A stretch of 64,000 nt of DNA from an uncultured Collinsella sp. GTDB lineage: Bacteria; Actinomycetota; Coriobacteriia; Coriobacteriales; Coriobacteriaceae. Made by a program: the position numbers and the translations under genes. How positions within the stretch are numbered: the stretch's first letter is position 1; the number at the start of each line of letters is the position of its first letter. The stretch spans positions 54,860 through 118,859 of the forward strand of contig CAKUGF010000004.1 in NCBI GenBank assembly GCA_934654585.1, given 5' to 3'. Below the pieces are notes generated by a model. The model saw only the letters and a list, made by a program, of their open reading frames with translations, was not told the origin of the DNA and did no database searches. Of the stretch, positions 53,460-61,676 are shown piece by piece.

Positions 53460-54050
53460 ATGTCTGAACAGTCGCAGCATATCCATTTTGAGAACACGAA
53501 TAGGTGGAGCACCAAACAGCTCGTTACCATGGCACTGATGTGTGCCCTGGGCGCCCTGTTTATGTATGTGCAGCTGCCCATCCTTCCTTCGGCGCCGTTT
53601 TTGACGTATGACCCGTCGCTGGTGCCGGCGATGGTGTGCGGATTTGCGTATGGCCCTGGTGCCGGCACTGCTGTTGCCGCCATGGCGATTGTCATCCATG
53701 CACTTACCACGGGCGACTGGGTCGGCGCGCTTATGAACATGGTTGCCACACTGGGCTATATTCTGCCCGCGGCCATCGTCTACCAGAAGATGCACACCTA
53801 CAAGGGCGCCGTGATTGGCCTGGCGCTGGGCGTCATTGCCGCTACGGCGCTTTCTATGGTTGCGAATCTGACCATTGGCGTTTGGTTCTGGTATCCCTCG
53901 ATCGACGCGATTCTGCCGCTCATGCTTCCCGCCGTGCTGCCGTTTAACCTCATCAAGACCGTGCTCAACTCGGTGTTGACGCTGGCGGTGTACAAAGCGG
54001 TTTCGAATCTCATCACGCTCAAGAAGGACCAGGTCAAAGGCCGCGCATGA
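53460..54050 (+). CDS. ribU: ECF transporter riboflavin-binding S component
   Basis: This 196-residue membrane protein with about six helices binds riboflavin (and possibly FMN precursors) and joins the ECF module. WSTKQLVTMALMCALGALFM, LPSAPFLTYDPSLVPAMVCG and GDWVGALMNMVATLGYILPA are typical of RibU. The start is set at ATG 53460, since the earlier in-frame ATG lies inside the aptamer. The placement behind an FMN riboswitch confirms the substrate class. The stop overlaps the ATPase start (ATGA). Confidence 0.92.
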   Translation: MSEQSQHIHFENTNRWSTKQLVTMALMCALGALFMYVQLPILPSAPFLTYDPSLVPAMVCGFAYGPGAGTAVAAMAIVIHALTTGDWVGALMNMVATLGYILPAAIVYQKMHTYKGAVIGLALGVIAATALSMVANLTIGVWFWYPSIDAILPLMLPAVLPFNLIKTVLNSVLTLAVYKAVSNLITLKKDQVKGRA

Positions 54051-55951
54051 TTGAGTGTCGGGGCGTTTCCTTTAGCTATGACGGTGCCGCTCAGGCGCTC
54101 GACGGCATCGATCTGGATATCGAGGATGGCGAGTTTTTCTGCATCCTCGGCGGAAACGGGTCGGGCAAGTCGACGTTTGCCAAGCATCTGAACGCGCTGC
54201 TGCAGCCCGACGCGGGAACGGTGCGCGTTAACGGCATGGATGCGTCCGAACCCGAGCTGGTCTATGACATCCGCTCGACCGCGGGTATGGTGTTTCAGAA
54301 TCCCGATGATCAGCTTGTGGCGACGCTTGTCGAGGACGATGTTGCCTTTGGCCCCGAGAACTTAGGGGTCGAATCGGCCCAGATCGCGCGGCGCGTGCGT
54401 GAGGTGCTGAAGGCCGTGGGTCTGGTGGGCTTTGAGCGCCACGAGACTCACGCCCTTTCGGGCGGGCAGAAGCAGCGCGTGGCACTTGCCGGCGTGCTCG
54501 CCATGGAGCCGCGCGTGCTCATTTTGGATGAAGCCTCCTCGATGCTCGATCCGCGCGGACGCAAGGGCCTTATGAAGGCCTGCCGCGCGCTTCATGATCG
54601 CGGTATGACCATCGTGATGATTACGCACTTTATGGAAGAGGCCGCCGAGGCCGATCGCGTTGCGGTCTTTCGGGCGGGGCGCGTGGCCATGCTCGGCACG
54701 CCTGACGAGATCTTGACGCGGGCGGACGAGCTCGAGCAGTTGAACCTGGATATGCCGGCGTCGTGCTGCCTGGGCATGGCGCTTCGTGCGAAGGGCGTGC
54801 CCGTTCACGCGCAGGTGCGCGAGACGGATATGGTTGCCGAGATTTCGCGAGTTTATGCCGAGCTGGGCATGACGAATCCTGCGTTGCGCTCTATGCCGCT
54901 GCGTTCGGATACCGTTGCCGCCGAATCCGCCGCGACCGATGAGCCCGACGCCTCGGATTCCGTTATCGAGCTTTCCCATGTTTCGTACAGCTATTCGCTG
55001 AGCGCTCGCGAGCGCCGTCGCTGGCACAAGCGCTCGTCTGCCGAGGGTACATCGACCAAACAGGCGCTTTGGGGCAACGACCCCAGCATCCCGTGGGCGC
55101 TGCGCGACGTGTCGCTGACGGTGCGACGTGGCGAGTTTCTGGGCCTTGCGGGCCATACCGGTTCGGGCAAGTCGACACTGGTCCAGCATCTCAACGGCCT
55201 GATCCGTCCCCAGGAGGGATCCGTTCGCGCGTTGGGGCTCAATCTGTCAAACAAGAAAGACGCCGCAGCGGTTAAGGCAAAGGTTGGCGTGGTGTTTCAG
55301 TATCCCGAGCGTCAGCTGTTTGCCGAGACCGTGGCGCAGGACGTGGCATTCGGTCCGCACAACCTTGGCTTGCCGCAAGACGAGGTTGACCGCCGCGTCG
55401 AGTCATCGCTTGCGCGCGTGGGTCTCGACCTTGCCGCAGTGGGCGACAAGAGCCCCTTTGAGCTCTCGGGCGGGCAGCAGCGCCGCGTGGCGTTTGCCGG
55501 CGTGCTCGCCATGGAGCCCGAGGTCCTGGTGCTCGATGAGCCCATGGCGGGTCTCGATCCGGCGGCGCGCAGGGATTTCCTGGAGCTCATCGACCGGCTT
55601 CACCGCGAGGGCCTGACCGTTGTCATGGTCTCTCACAGTATGGATGACCTGGCTAATTGCTGCGACCGTATTGTCGTGATGAACGAGGGCGCGGTGTTTG
55701 CGGAGGGCACGCCCGCACAGGTGTTTGCGCATGCGGATGAGCTCAAGTCGATCGGCTTGGGTGTTCCCGCTGCCCAGCGCATGGCGCTGGCGCTTGCGGA
55801 GGCCGGCGTGCCGCTGCGCTGCGCCGGGCTCTATACGGTTGGGTCGCTGGCCGACGAGTTAGCGGACCTGCTGATCGGTCGCTCGGGCGGTCCTTCTAAT
55901 GTCGTGGACAAGACCAAATCCGAGACGGTCGCGCGAGAGGAGGGCTGCTAA
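54047..55951 (+). CDS. Fused ECF transporter ATPases (EcfA1-EcfA2 in one chain)
   Basis: This 634-residue protein has two complete ATPase domains. The first (residues about 1-250) has GGNGSGKST, LSGGQKQRVALA and LILDEASSMLDP. The second (about 305-590) has GHTGSGKST, LSGGQQRRVAF and LVLDEPMAGLDP. In most organisms these are separate EcfA and EcfA' proteins. Walker B of the first domain is followed by EASS rather than EPTS. The gene lies between ribU and ecfT with overlapping starts and stops. The module may also serve other S components encoded elsewhere. Confidence 0.93.
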   Translation: MIECRGVSFSYDGAAQALDGIDLDIEDGEFFCILGGNGSGKSTFAKHLNALLQPDAGTVRVNGMDASEPELVYDIRSTAGMVFQNPDDQLVATLVEDDVAFGPENLGVESAQIARRVREVLKAVGLVGFERHETHALSGGQKQRVALAGVLAMEPRVLILDEASSMLDPRGRKGLMKACRALHDRGMTIVMITHFMEEAAEADRVAVFRAGRVAMLGTPDEILTRADELEQLNLDMPASCCLGMALRAKGVPVHAQVRETDMVAEISRVYAELGMTNPALRSMPLRSDTVAAESAATDEPDASDSVIELSHVSYSYSLSARERRRWHKRSSAEGTSTKQALWGNDPSIPWALRDVSLTVRRGEFLGLAGHTGSGKSTLVQHLNGLIRPQEGSVRALGLNLSNKKDAAAVKAKVGVVFQYPERQLFAETVAQDVAFGPHNLGLPQDEVDRRVESSLARVGLDLAAVGDKSPFELSGGQQRRVAFAGVLAMEPEVLVLDEPMAGLDPAARRDFLELIDRLHREGLTVVMVSHSMDDLANCCDRIVVMNEGAVFAEGTPAQVFAHADELKSIGLGVPAAQRMALALAEAGVPLRCAGLYTVGSLADELADLLIGRSGGPSNVVDKTKSETVAREEGC

Positions 55952-56751
55952 TGGAGGCGTTTTCGTTTGGCAGCTACTATCCCGGGGATAGCGCAATTCA
56001 CCGCTTGGATCCGCGCACCAAGTTGCTCCTGGGTTTCGTATTCCTGATTACGACGCTTACGGTCAGTGGCTTCCGCGGCTTGCTTCCGGTGGCGGCCTTC
56101 GTTGTCCTGATCTATGCCGTGTCTCGGGTGCCGTTACGCCGTGTCCTATCGTCGATGGCACCGCTGCTGGGGATCGTCGTGGTGGTCGCGGTGCTCAGCC
56201 TGTTTACCGATCACGCCGGGCGCATTCTGTGGCAGCTCGGCTTTTTGCAGATAAGCGAGGGCTCGCTGCGCTCTGCCATCTTTACGGCGTGCCGCTTGAC
56301 CTTGATGATGGCCGGCATGAGCTCCATTACGCTCACCACGCCGACGCTTGACCTCACTGCGGGCTTTGAGCGCCTGCTCGCGCCGTTTGCACGCGTGGGA
56401 CTTCCCGCGCACGAGCTCGGCATGATTATGGGTATCGCGCTGCGCTTTATGCCGCAGTTTGCCACCGAGATGAAGCAGACGGCGGACGCGCAGGCAAGTC
56501 GCGGTGCGCGCGTGACAGGTGGTCCGCTCGGTGGCGTGCGCATGCTCGGTAGCGTGGCGATTCCGCTGTTCACAGGCGTTTTTCGTCATGCCGAGACGCT
56601 GTCGGCCGCCATGGATGCCCGTTGCTATCACGGCGAGCGGGGCCGCACGCGCCTGCATACGCTTGCATTTGGCCGAGGGGATGCGCTGGCTGCGGTGGTG
56701 ACGGCGCTGCTGCTCGCGTGCGTCATCGTTATCAACCTTCAATTTGTTTAG
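55951..56751 (+). CDS. ecfT: ECF transporter transmembrane (T) component
   Basis: This 266-residue membrane scaffold couples the ATPases to the S component. It has FGSYYPGDSAIHRLDPRTKL at the N-terminus, followed by several membrane helices. The two coupling-helix motifs appear as AQASRGARV and MDARCYHGERG, where Ala-Arg-Gly is usual. The second reads ARC, a mild deviation. The ATG shares one base with the stop of the ATPase gene. Confidence 0.92.
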   Translation: MEAFSFGSYYPGDSAIHRLDPRTKLLLGFVFLITTLTVSGFRGLLPVAAFVVLIYAVSRVPLRRVLSSMAPLLGIVVVVAVLSLFTDHAGRILWQLGFLQISEGSLRSAIFTACRLTLMMAGMSSITLTTPTLDLTAGFERLLAPFARVGLPAHELGMIMGIALRFMPQFATEMKQTADAQASRGARVTGGPLGGVRMLGSVAIPLFTGVFRHAETLSAAMDARCYHGERGRTRLHTLAFGRGDALAAVVTALLLACVIVINLQFV

Positions 56752-56781
56752 GCGCAATTTGAGCGCAGGAAAGGGGTCCCT

Positions 56782-57228
56782 ATGACCGACATCGAACGCA
56801 CGGCTCACCTTGAGCGCGCCTGCTCGTACCTCAGGCGTATTCCGGCGTGGTATCTCGCCACGACCGATGTGACTGACGGGCGTCAGCCCCGCGTGAGGCC
56901 GTTCTCGTTTGCTATGGTCGACGACGGCAAGCTGTGGTTCTGCACGTCGCGCGATAAGGACGTGTGGGCGGAGCTCACCGCGAATCCCAAGTTTGAGGTT
57001 TCGGGCTGGAAGCCGGGGGAGTGCTGGATCGTGTTAACTGGCGAGGCCGCGCTCGAGGACGATGCGGTAGTGAGCGACCGCGTTCGCGAAGCAGGCTTTA
57101 AGCACATGGTGGGCATTGGCGAGAATCACGAGAGCGCCAACGACGGACGCCTGGCATTCTTCTCGGTCCGCAATATCGCCGCCCGCTTCTGCGATATCGA
57201 CGGCAGCGAGGAGCGCCTGGATCTCTAA
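56782..57228 (+). CDS. Pyridoxamine 5'-phosphate oxidase-like flavin protein, copy 1
   Basis: This 148-residue split-barrel protein probably binds FMN. It shows IPAWYLATTDVTDGRQPRVR, PFSFAMVDDGKLWFCTSRDK and VWAELTANPKFEVSGWKPG, as in general PNPOx-like proteins. The catalytic role is unknown. It follows ecfT by 30 bases and may be read from the riboswitch operon, which would fit a flavin-dependent protein. A paralogue follows at 57396, beyond a REPIN-like repeat. Confidence 0.85.
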   Translation: MTDIERTAHLERACSYLRRIPAWYLATTDVTDGRQPRVRPFSFAMVDDGKLWFCTSRDKDVWAELTANPKFEVSGWKPGECWIVLTGEAALEDDAVVSDRVREAGFKHMVGIGENHESANDGRLAFFSVRNIAARFCDIDGSEERLDL

Positions 57229-57236
57229 CATCTCCA

Positions 57237-57362
57237 GGGTAGCTAATTTGGGACGGGGCTCTTTTAGCTACCCTTCGTCTGTCGGCGTTGTGCAGAGCCG
57301 GGATAAAGATCAATCTGGGATGTAGGGGTAGCTAAAAGAGCCCCGTCCCAAATTAGCTACCC
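57237..57362. repeat. REPIN-like doublet of the GGGACGGGGCT family, copy 3
   Basis: The left unit GGGTAGCTAATTTGGGACGG... ends TTTAGCTACCC, and the right unit is its complement. The two are separated by about 52 unique bases. Each unit alone is an imperfect hairpin with GGGTAGCTAA ends. It lies between two paralogous flavin-protein genes, with 8 and 33 bases to them. Confidence 0.88.
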
Positions 57363-57395
57363 ACCCATCCTGAAAGACTTGCGGTAGGAGGAAAC

Positions 57396-57806
57396 GTGAA
57401 CGGATTGAATACGGTGCTGGAGTATCTGACGTCGGTGCCGGCGTGGTATCTGGCGACAAGCGTGGACGGGCAGCCGCATGTGCGTCCGTTTTCGTTTGCG
57501 CAGATTCAGGATGGCAAGCTGTGGTTTGTGACGGCGCGCACCAAAGACGTATGGCAGGAGCTGCTGCAAAATCAGCGTTTTGAGGCCACGAGTTGGTGGC
57601 CGGGCCATGGCTGGCTCATCTTGCGCGGGCGTGCTGGCTTGGATGACCGGGCGGCGGGCGATATGCGCGAAGCCGGGTGGAAGCATCTGGAGCGCCTGGG
57701 CGAGCACTACACGGGTCCCGGCGACCCCACCCTCGTCTTCTTTAGCGTCGAGGACCCCGAGGCCTTCATCTGTAACCACGACGAGTGGGTGCCGGTCGAG
57801 CTCTAG
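57396..57806 (+). CDS. Pyridoxamine 5'-phosphate oxidase-like flavin protein, copy 2
   Basis: This 136-residue paralogue of the upstream gene has VPAWYLATSVDGQPHVRPFS, DGKLWFVTARTKDVWQELLQ and FEATSWWPGHGWLILRG. The start is GTG at 57396, with GTAGGAGGAAAC upstream. The two copies have diverged substantially, so this is an old duplication, with a repeat inserted or retained between them. The function is unknown. FMN binding is inferred from the fold. Confidence 0.85.
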   Translation: MNGLNTVLEYLTSVPAWYLATSVDGQPHVRPFSFAQIQDGKLWFVTARTKDVWQELLQNQRFEATSWWPGHGWLILRGRAGLDDRAAGDMREAGWKHLERLGEHYTGPGDPTLVFFSVEDPEAFICNHDEWVPVEL

Positions 57807-57850
57807 GCGAACCCCTCAGCCAACCTCAACAATTCAAATTCCCGCATGTA

Positions 57851-57910
57851 GCGGGCTCCACATCGCAATGACACCGCAAGGCGTGCCAGGCAATGTGGGG
57901 CCCGCTTTTA
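57851..57910 (+). terminator. Terminator closing the flavin operon
   Basis: GCGGGCTCCACAT and ATGTGGGGCCCGC (one G-U pair) flank a 29-base loop, followed by TTTTATTT. Confidence 0.75.
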
Positions 57911-57951
57911 TTTGTCAATTCCTTCGAGCGAATGTGTCCGTATTGTTTCAA

Positions 57952-57986
57952 TGCATGAATATGCAAAAGATTTGCGTATATATGCA
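57952..57986. promoter_or_regulatory. Tandem ARG-box-like palindromes before argC
   Basis: TGCATGAATATGCA (57952-57965) and TGCGTATATATGCA (57973-57986) are two similar palindromes whose centres are 21 bases apart, the spacing of paired ARG boxes bound by the ArgR hexamer in E. coli. They lie about 90 bases before argC. Confidence 0.65.
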
Positions 57987-58072
57987 TCTTTTGGTGCTAA
58001 AGTTTCAACCCATCTCATAACGACGGCTGCGGGATGCGCGCCGGTGCATAAACCGCAGACAAGGAGTTAGAT

Positions 58073-59143
58073 ATGTCCCTCAAGGTTGGAATCGTCGGTG
58101 CGGCAGGATATGCCGGTGCCGAGCTCATTCGCCTCGTGCTCGGCCATCCCGAGTTTGAACTTGTCGCCATCACGTCCAACGCCGATGCCGGCCAGCCGCT
58201 GTCCGCGGTGTATCCGAGCTTCGCCGGCGTAAGCGACCTTGTCTTTACGATGCACGACGCGCCCGAGCTTAAATCCTGTGACGCCGTTTTCTTGGCCGTG
58301 CCGCACACCGCGGCCATGGCACAGGTGCCCGCGCTGCTCGCAGCGGGCGTTTCCTGCTTTGACCTGTCTGCCGACTACCGCCTGAGCGATCCGGCCGTGT
58401 TTGAGGCTTGGTATGCCGCCGAGCACACGAGCCCCGAGCTACTCAAGACGCGCGCCTTTGGCCTGCCCGAGCTGTTCTGCCAGGACCTGGAGACCGCCGC
58501 ATCTGACCATGCCGACGGCAAGTCCGTGCTGGTTGCCTGCGCCGGTTGCTATCCCACCGCAACGAGTCTTGCTGCTGCACCGGCGGTGCGTGCCGGTTGG
58601 GTTGCCCAGGGCGGCCCCGTGATCGTCGACGCCATTAGCGGCGTGACGGGTGCCGGTAAGTCCTGCAACGCCCGTACGCATTTTTGCAGCGCGGACGAGA
58701 ATCTGGAGGCCTATGGCGTGGGCAAGCATCGCCATACGCCCGAGATTGAGCAAATCCTTGGTCTGACCGATCGTATTGTCTTTACTCCGCATCTGGCACC
58801 GCTCAAGCGTGGCCTGCTCTCCACGGTGACGCTGCCACTCGCGCCGCAGGCTCTCGATATCCTGTCCCTCGAGGACGTCGTTGACCATTACAAGCAGTTC
58901 TACGCCGGTCGCACCTTCGTGCGCGTGCTCGATGCCGGCCAGCAGCCCAAGACGGCCTCGGTCGTCGGCACCAACGCCGCTCAGATTGGCCTTGCGCTCA
59001 ACAAGCGCGCGGGCGTGCTGGTGGCGACGGGCGCCATCGACAATCTGTGCAAGGGCGCTGCGGGCCAGGCGGTTCAGTGCGCCAATATCGTCTTTGGATT
59101 TGACGAGCGACGAGGCTTGCCCACAGTGGCGTGCCCGGTGTAG
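58073..59143 (+). CDS. argC: N-acetyl-gamma-glutamyl-phosphate reductase
   Basis: This 356-residue NADPH-dependent enzyme performs the third step of arginine synthesis. The Rossmann start is VGIVGAAGYAGAELIRLV, and the catalytic cysteine lies in LVACAGCYPTATSL at about residue 157. SGVTGAGKSCNARTHF and HRHTPEIEQIL are further family signatures. AAGGAG precedes the ATG. It leads the argCJBD cluster, downstream of the ARG-box pair. Confidence 0.96.
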   Translation: MSLKVGIVGAAGYAGAELIRLVLGHPEFELVAITSNADAGQPLSAVYPSFAGVSDLVFTMHDAPELKSCDAVFLAVPHTAAMAQVPALLAAGVSCFDLSADYRLSDPAVFEAWYAAEHTSPELLKTRAFGLPELFCQDLETAASDHADGKSVLVACAGCYPTATSLAAAPAVRAGWVAQGGPVIVDAISGVTGAGKSCNARTHFCSADENLEAYGVGKHRHTPEIEQILGLTDRIVFTPHLAPLKRGLLSTVTLPLAPQALDILSLEDVVDHYKQFYAGRTFVRVLDAGQQPKTASVVGTNAAQIGLALNKRAGVLVATGAIDNLCKGAAGQAVQCANIVFGFDERRGLPTVACPV

Positions 59144-59172
59144 CACATTCGATTGTTAACGATTTGGTAGTC

Positions 59173-59251
59173 GGGCATCGAGTGGGGCGCCACTTTTAAG
59201 CTGGTCTAGTAATTGCGACTAGCGTGGCGTGCCACCCGATGCCCGTTTTTT
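59173..59251 (+). terminator. Intrinsic terminator/attenuator between argC and argJ
   Basis: Arms of 21 bases (GGGCATCGAGTGGGGCGCCA and its imperfect complement ending CACCCGATGCCC) are followed by GTTTTTTG. The loop contains a smaller hairpin CTAGT...ACTAG. It ends 27 bases before argJ, so it would cut or regulate read-through inside the operon. Confidence 0.75.
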
Positions 59252-59277
59252 GTTTGATAGAAGGAGTCGTAAAGACG

Positions 59278-60546
59278 ATGAATGCAGAGAAGTTCGATAT
59301 TAAGATCCGCGCCGTCGAGGGTGGCGTTACGGCGGCAGCTGGCTTTAAGGCCGCGGGCATTCATGCGGGTTTTCGCAAGAATCCCGAGCGTCTGGATTAT
59401 GCGCTCGTCGTTCCCGACAAGCCCTGTCCCGGTGCCGGTGTGTTTACCACCAACCGCTTTTGCGCAGCGCCCGTGCAGGTGAGCCGCGCCAACCTGGGCG
59501 GCGCCGATAAGGGCTATGGAATCATCGCCGGCGTTTCGGTCAATTCAGGCAACGCCAACGCCGCTACGGGTGAGACGGGCCTTGCCTGCGCGCGCGAGAC
59601 CTGCAATATCGCTTCTCAGGTCATCGGCTGCGAGCCTCAGCAGATCCTGGTTGCCTCTACGGGCGTGATTGGCCAGATTCTGCCGATCGACACGTTCGAG
59701 ACGGCCGTTCCTGCCGCTTACGAGGCGCTCTCTGCCCACGGTGGCGCCGACGCCGCCCGCGCCATCATGACGACCGATACCCACTCCAAGGAGTATGCCG
59801 TGCGCTATCGCAGCGAGGCCGCGGGCCATGCGGGCAATGCCTATACGGTGGGCGGCATGTGCAAGGGTTCGGGCATGATCATGCCCAACATGGCCACCAT
59901 GATCTCGGTCATCACCACCGATGCCCCCGTCGAGCTGGCGGCGCTCCACGCCTTGCTGCTCTCGACCGTTAAGCAGACCTTTAACAAGGTGACGGTCGAT
60001 TCCGACACCTCGACCAACGACACGTGCATCATGCTTGCCTCCGGCGCTGCTGCCGCAGATGTCGAGCCCATCGTCGAGGGCACCGACGCCTTTGACGAGC
60101 TGGCCTTTGCCGTACACGAGGTGTGCGAGAGCCTGGCGCGCAACATCGCCGCCGACGGCGAGGGTGCGTCCAAGCTCGTGACGGTCAATGTTACCGGCGC
60201 CCTCAACGACGAGGAGGCCGATATCGCCGCCCGTGCCGTTGCCAACTCGCCGCTCGTCAAGACCTGCATTGCCGGTCACGATTGCAACTGGGGTCGCGTT
60301 GCCATGGCGCTCGGCAAGTGCGGCGTAAAGTTTAATCAGGAAGACGTTTCCATCGACATGATGGGTATGCCTGTCTGCCGCGATGGCCTGACCGTTCCCT
60401 TCGATGAGGACGAGGCCCTACGACGTTTCGAGGCGCCCGAGATCGTGATCTCGGCCGAGCTGGGCGCGGGCGACGCGGCGACGACCGTCTGGACCTGCGA
60501 CCTCACGCACGAGTACATCTCCATCAACGGTGACTACCGTTCCTAG
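59278..60546 (+). CDS. argJ: Glutamate N-acetyltransferase / amino-acid acetyltransferase
   Basis: This 422-residue self-cleaving enzyme recycles the acetyl group from N-acetylornithine to glutamate and in many bacteria also uses acetyl-CoA. The processing site and nucleophilic threonine are in GSGMIMPNMATMISVIT. DSDTSTNDTC and CIAGHDCNWGRVAMALGKCG are conserved, and the C-terminus ends HEYISINGDYRS as expected. AAGGAG supports the ATG at 59278. The presence of argJ explains the absence of argA and argE here. Confidence 0.96.
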   Translation: MNAEKFDIKIRAVEGGVTAAAGFKAAGIHAGFRKNPERLDYALVVPDKPCPGAGVFTTNRFCAAPVQVSRANLGGADKGYGIIAGVSVNSGNANAATGETGLACARETCNIASQVIGCEPQQILVASTGVIGQILPIDTFETAVPAAYEALSAHGGADAARAIMTTDTHSKEYAVRYRSEAAGHAGNAYTVGGMCKGSGMIMPNMATMISVITTDAPVELAALHALLLSTVKQTFNKVTVDSDTSTNDTCIMLASGAAAADVEPIVEGTDAFDELAFAVHEVCESLARNIAADGEGASKLVTVNVTGALNDEEADIAARAVANSPLVKTCIAGHDCNWGRVAMALGKCGVKFNQEDVSIDMMGMPVCRDGLTVPFDEDEALRRFEAPEIVISAELGAGDAATTVWTCDLTHEYISINGDYRS

Positions 60547-60627
60547 ACTCCAGACGTGCCGTGCGTCCCGCTTTAATTGCGAGTGGCGGCGCGCGGCTCA
60601 ATGGCTATACGAAAGACGAGGCAGACT

Positions 60628-61608
60628 ATGAAATTCGCACGCGATTGTCGCTCGAGCGAGTCCAACGAAGCAACCGCGCAGCTGCTATTTGAGGCGCTGC
60701 CGTGGATTAAAAACCTGACCGGTAAGACGGTTGTTATCAAATACGGTGGAGCCGCCATGGTCGACGAGCAACTGCGCCGCGACGTGATGAGTGACATCGT
60801 CTTGCTCAAGATTATCGGCATGCGTCCCGTCATCGTGCATGGCGGCGGCAAGGCCATCAACGAGGCGCTGAGCCATTACGATATCCCCGTCGAGTTTAAG
60901 AACGGCCAGCGCGTGACCACGCCGGAGACCATGGATATCGTGCGCGAGGTGCTGGGCGGCAAGGTTAACCAAGAGCTGGTTGCTGCTATCAATCATCATG
61001 GCAACCTGGCCGTGGGCGTGTCAGGCAGTGATGCCGGTACGCTCATCGCCGAGCCGCTTGACCCCGAGCTCGGTCGCGTTGGCAAGGTCACGCACGTCAA
61101 CACCGACTATATCGAGCGCTTGCTCGATAGCGAGTACATCCCTGTTATCGCCACGGTCGCGGCGGGGGAGAACGGCGGCTTCTTCAACATCAACGCCGAC
61201 ACCGCCGCCGGCGCTGTTGCGGCAGCGCTCCACGCGCATAAGGCGATTTTCCTTACCGACGTCGACGGCCTATACAAGGACTTTAGCGACAAGGATTCGC
61301 TCATCTCCAACCTGACGCTGGACGAGGTTAACGAGATGCTCTACGGCGGCGAGGTCGACAAGGGCATGATTCCCAAGTTACGCGCGGCTGTCGACGCCCT
61401 GACTGCCGGCGTGTTCCGCGCTCACATCATCAACGGCACCACACCGCACTCGCTGCTTCTGGAGCTGCTGACCGATGCCGGTGTCGGCACCGTGATCCAC
61501 TCCACCGAGACGGCCTACGAGTTCGATACGCACCCGCATCCGCTTTCGACCTTTGCGGCGCGCCTGACCGAGAACCTCGACGAGGTCGAGAAGCTCCAGA
61601 CGGTCTAG
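60628..61608 (+). CDS. argB: Acetylglutamate kinase
   Basis: This 326-residue enzyme phosphorylates N-acetylglutamate, the committed and often arginine-inhibited step. TVVIKYGGAAMVDEQLRRDV and RPVIVHGGGKAINEAL form the nucleotide and substrate sites. NINADTAAGAVAAALHAHKA and GGEVDKGMIPKLRAAVDAL are further signatures. The N-terminal helix FEALPWIKNLTG, typical of arginine-sensitive hexameric forms, is present (inference). I choose ATG 60628, with GAGG upstream. ATG 60601 is an alternative. A 20-residue C-terminal extension is unusual. Confidence 0.95.
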   Translation: MKFARDCRSSESNEATAQLLFEALPWIKNLTGKTVVIKYGGAAMVDEQLRRDVMSDIVLLKIIGMRPVIVHGGGKAINEALSHYDIPVEFKNGQRVTTPETMDIVREVLGGKVNQELVAAINHHGNLAVGVSGSDAGTLIAEPLDPELGRVGKVTHVNTDYIERLLDSEYIPVIATVAAGENGGFFNINADTAAGAVAAALHAHKAIFLTDVDGLYKDFSDKDSLISNLTLDEVNEMLYGGEVDKGMIPKLRAAVDALTAGVFRAHIINGTTPHSLLLELLTDAGVGTVIHSTETAYEFDTHPHPLSTFAARLTENLDEVEKLQTV

Positions 61609-61676
61609 CCGGTTAGAAATCGCCATACCGTTACACCCACAGTCCGCGTCACCTGGCGCTTAACGAAAGGCATCTC

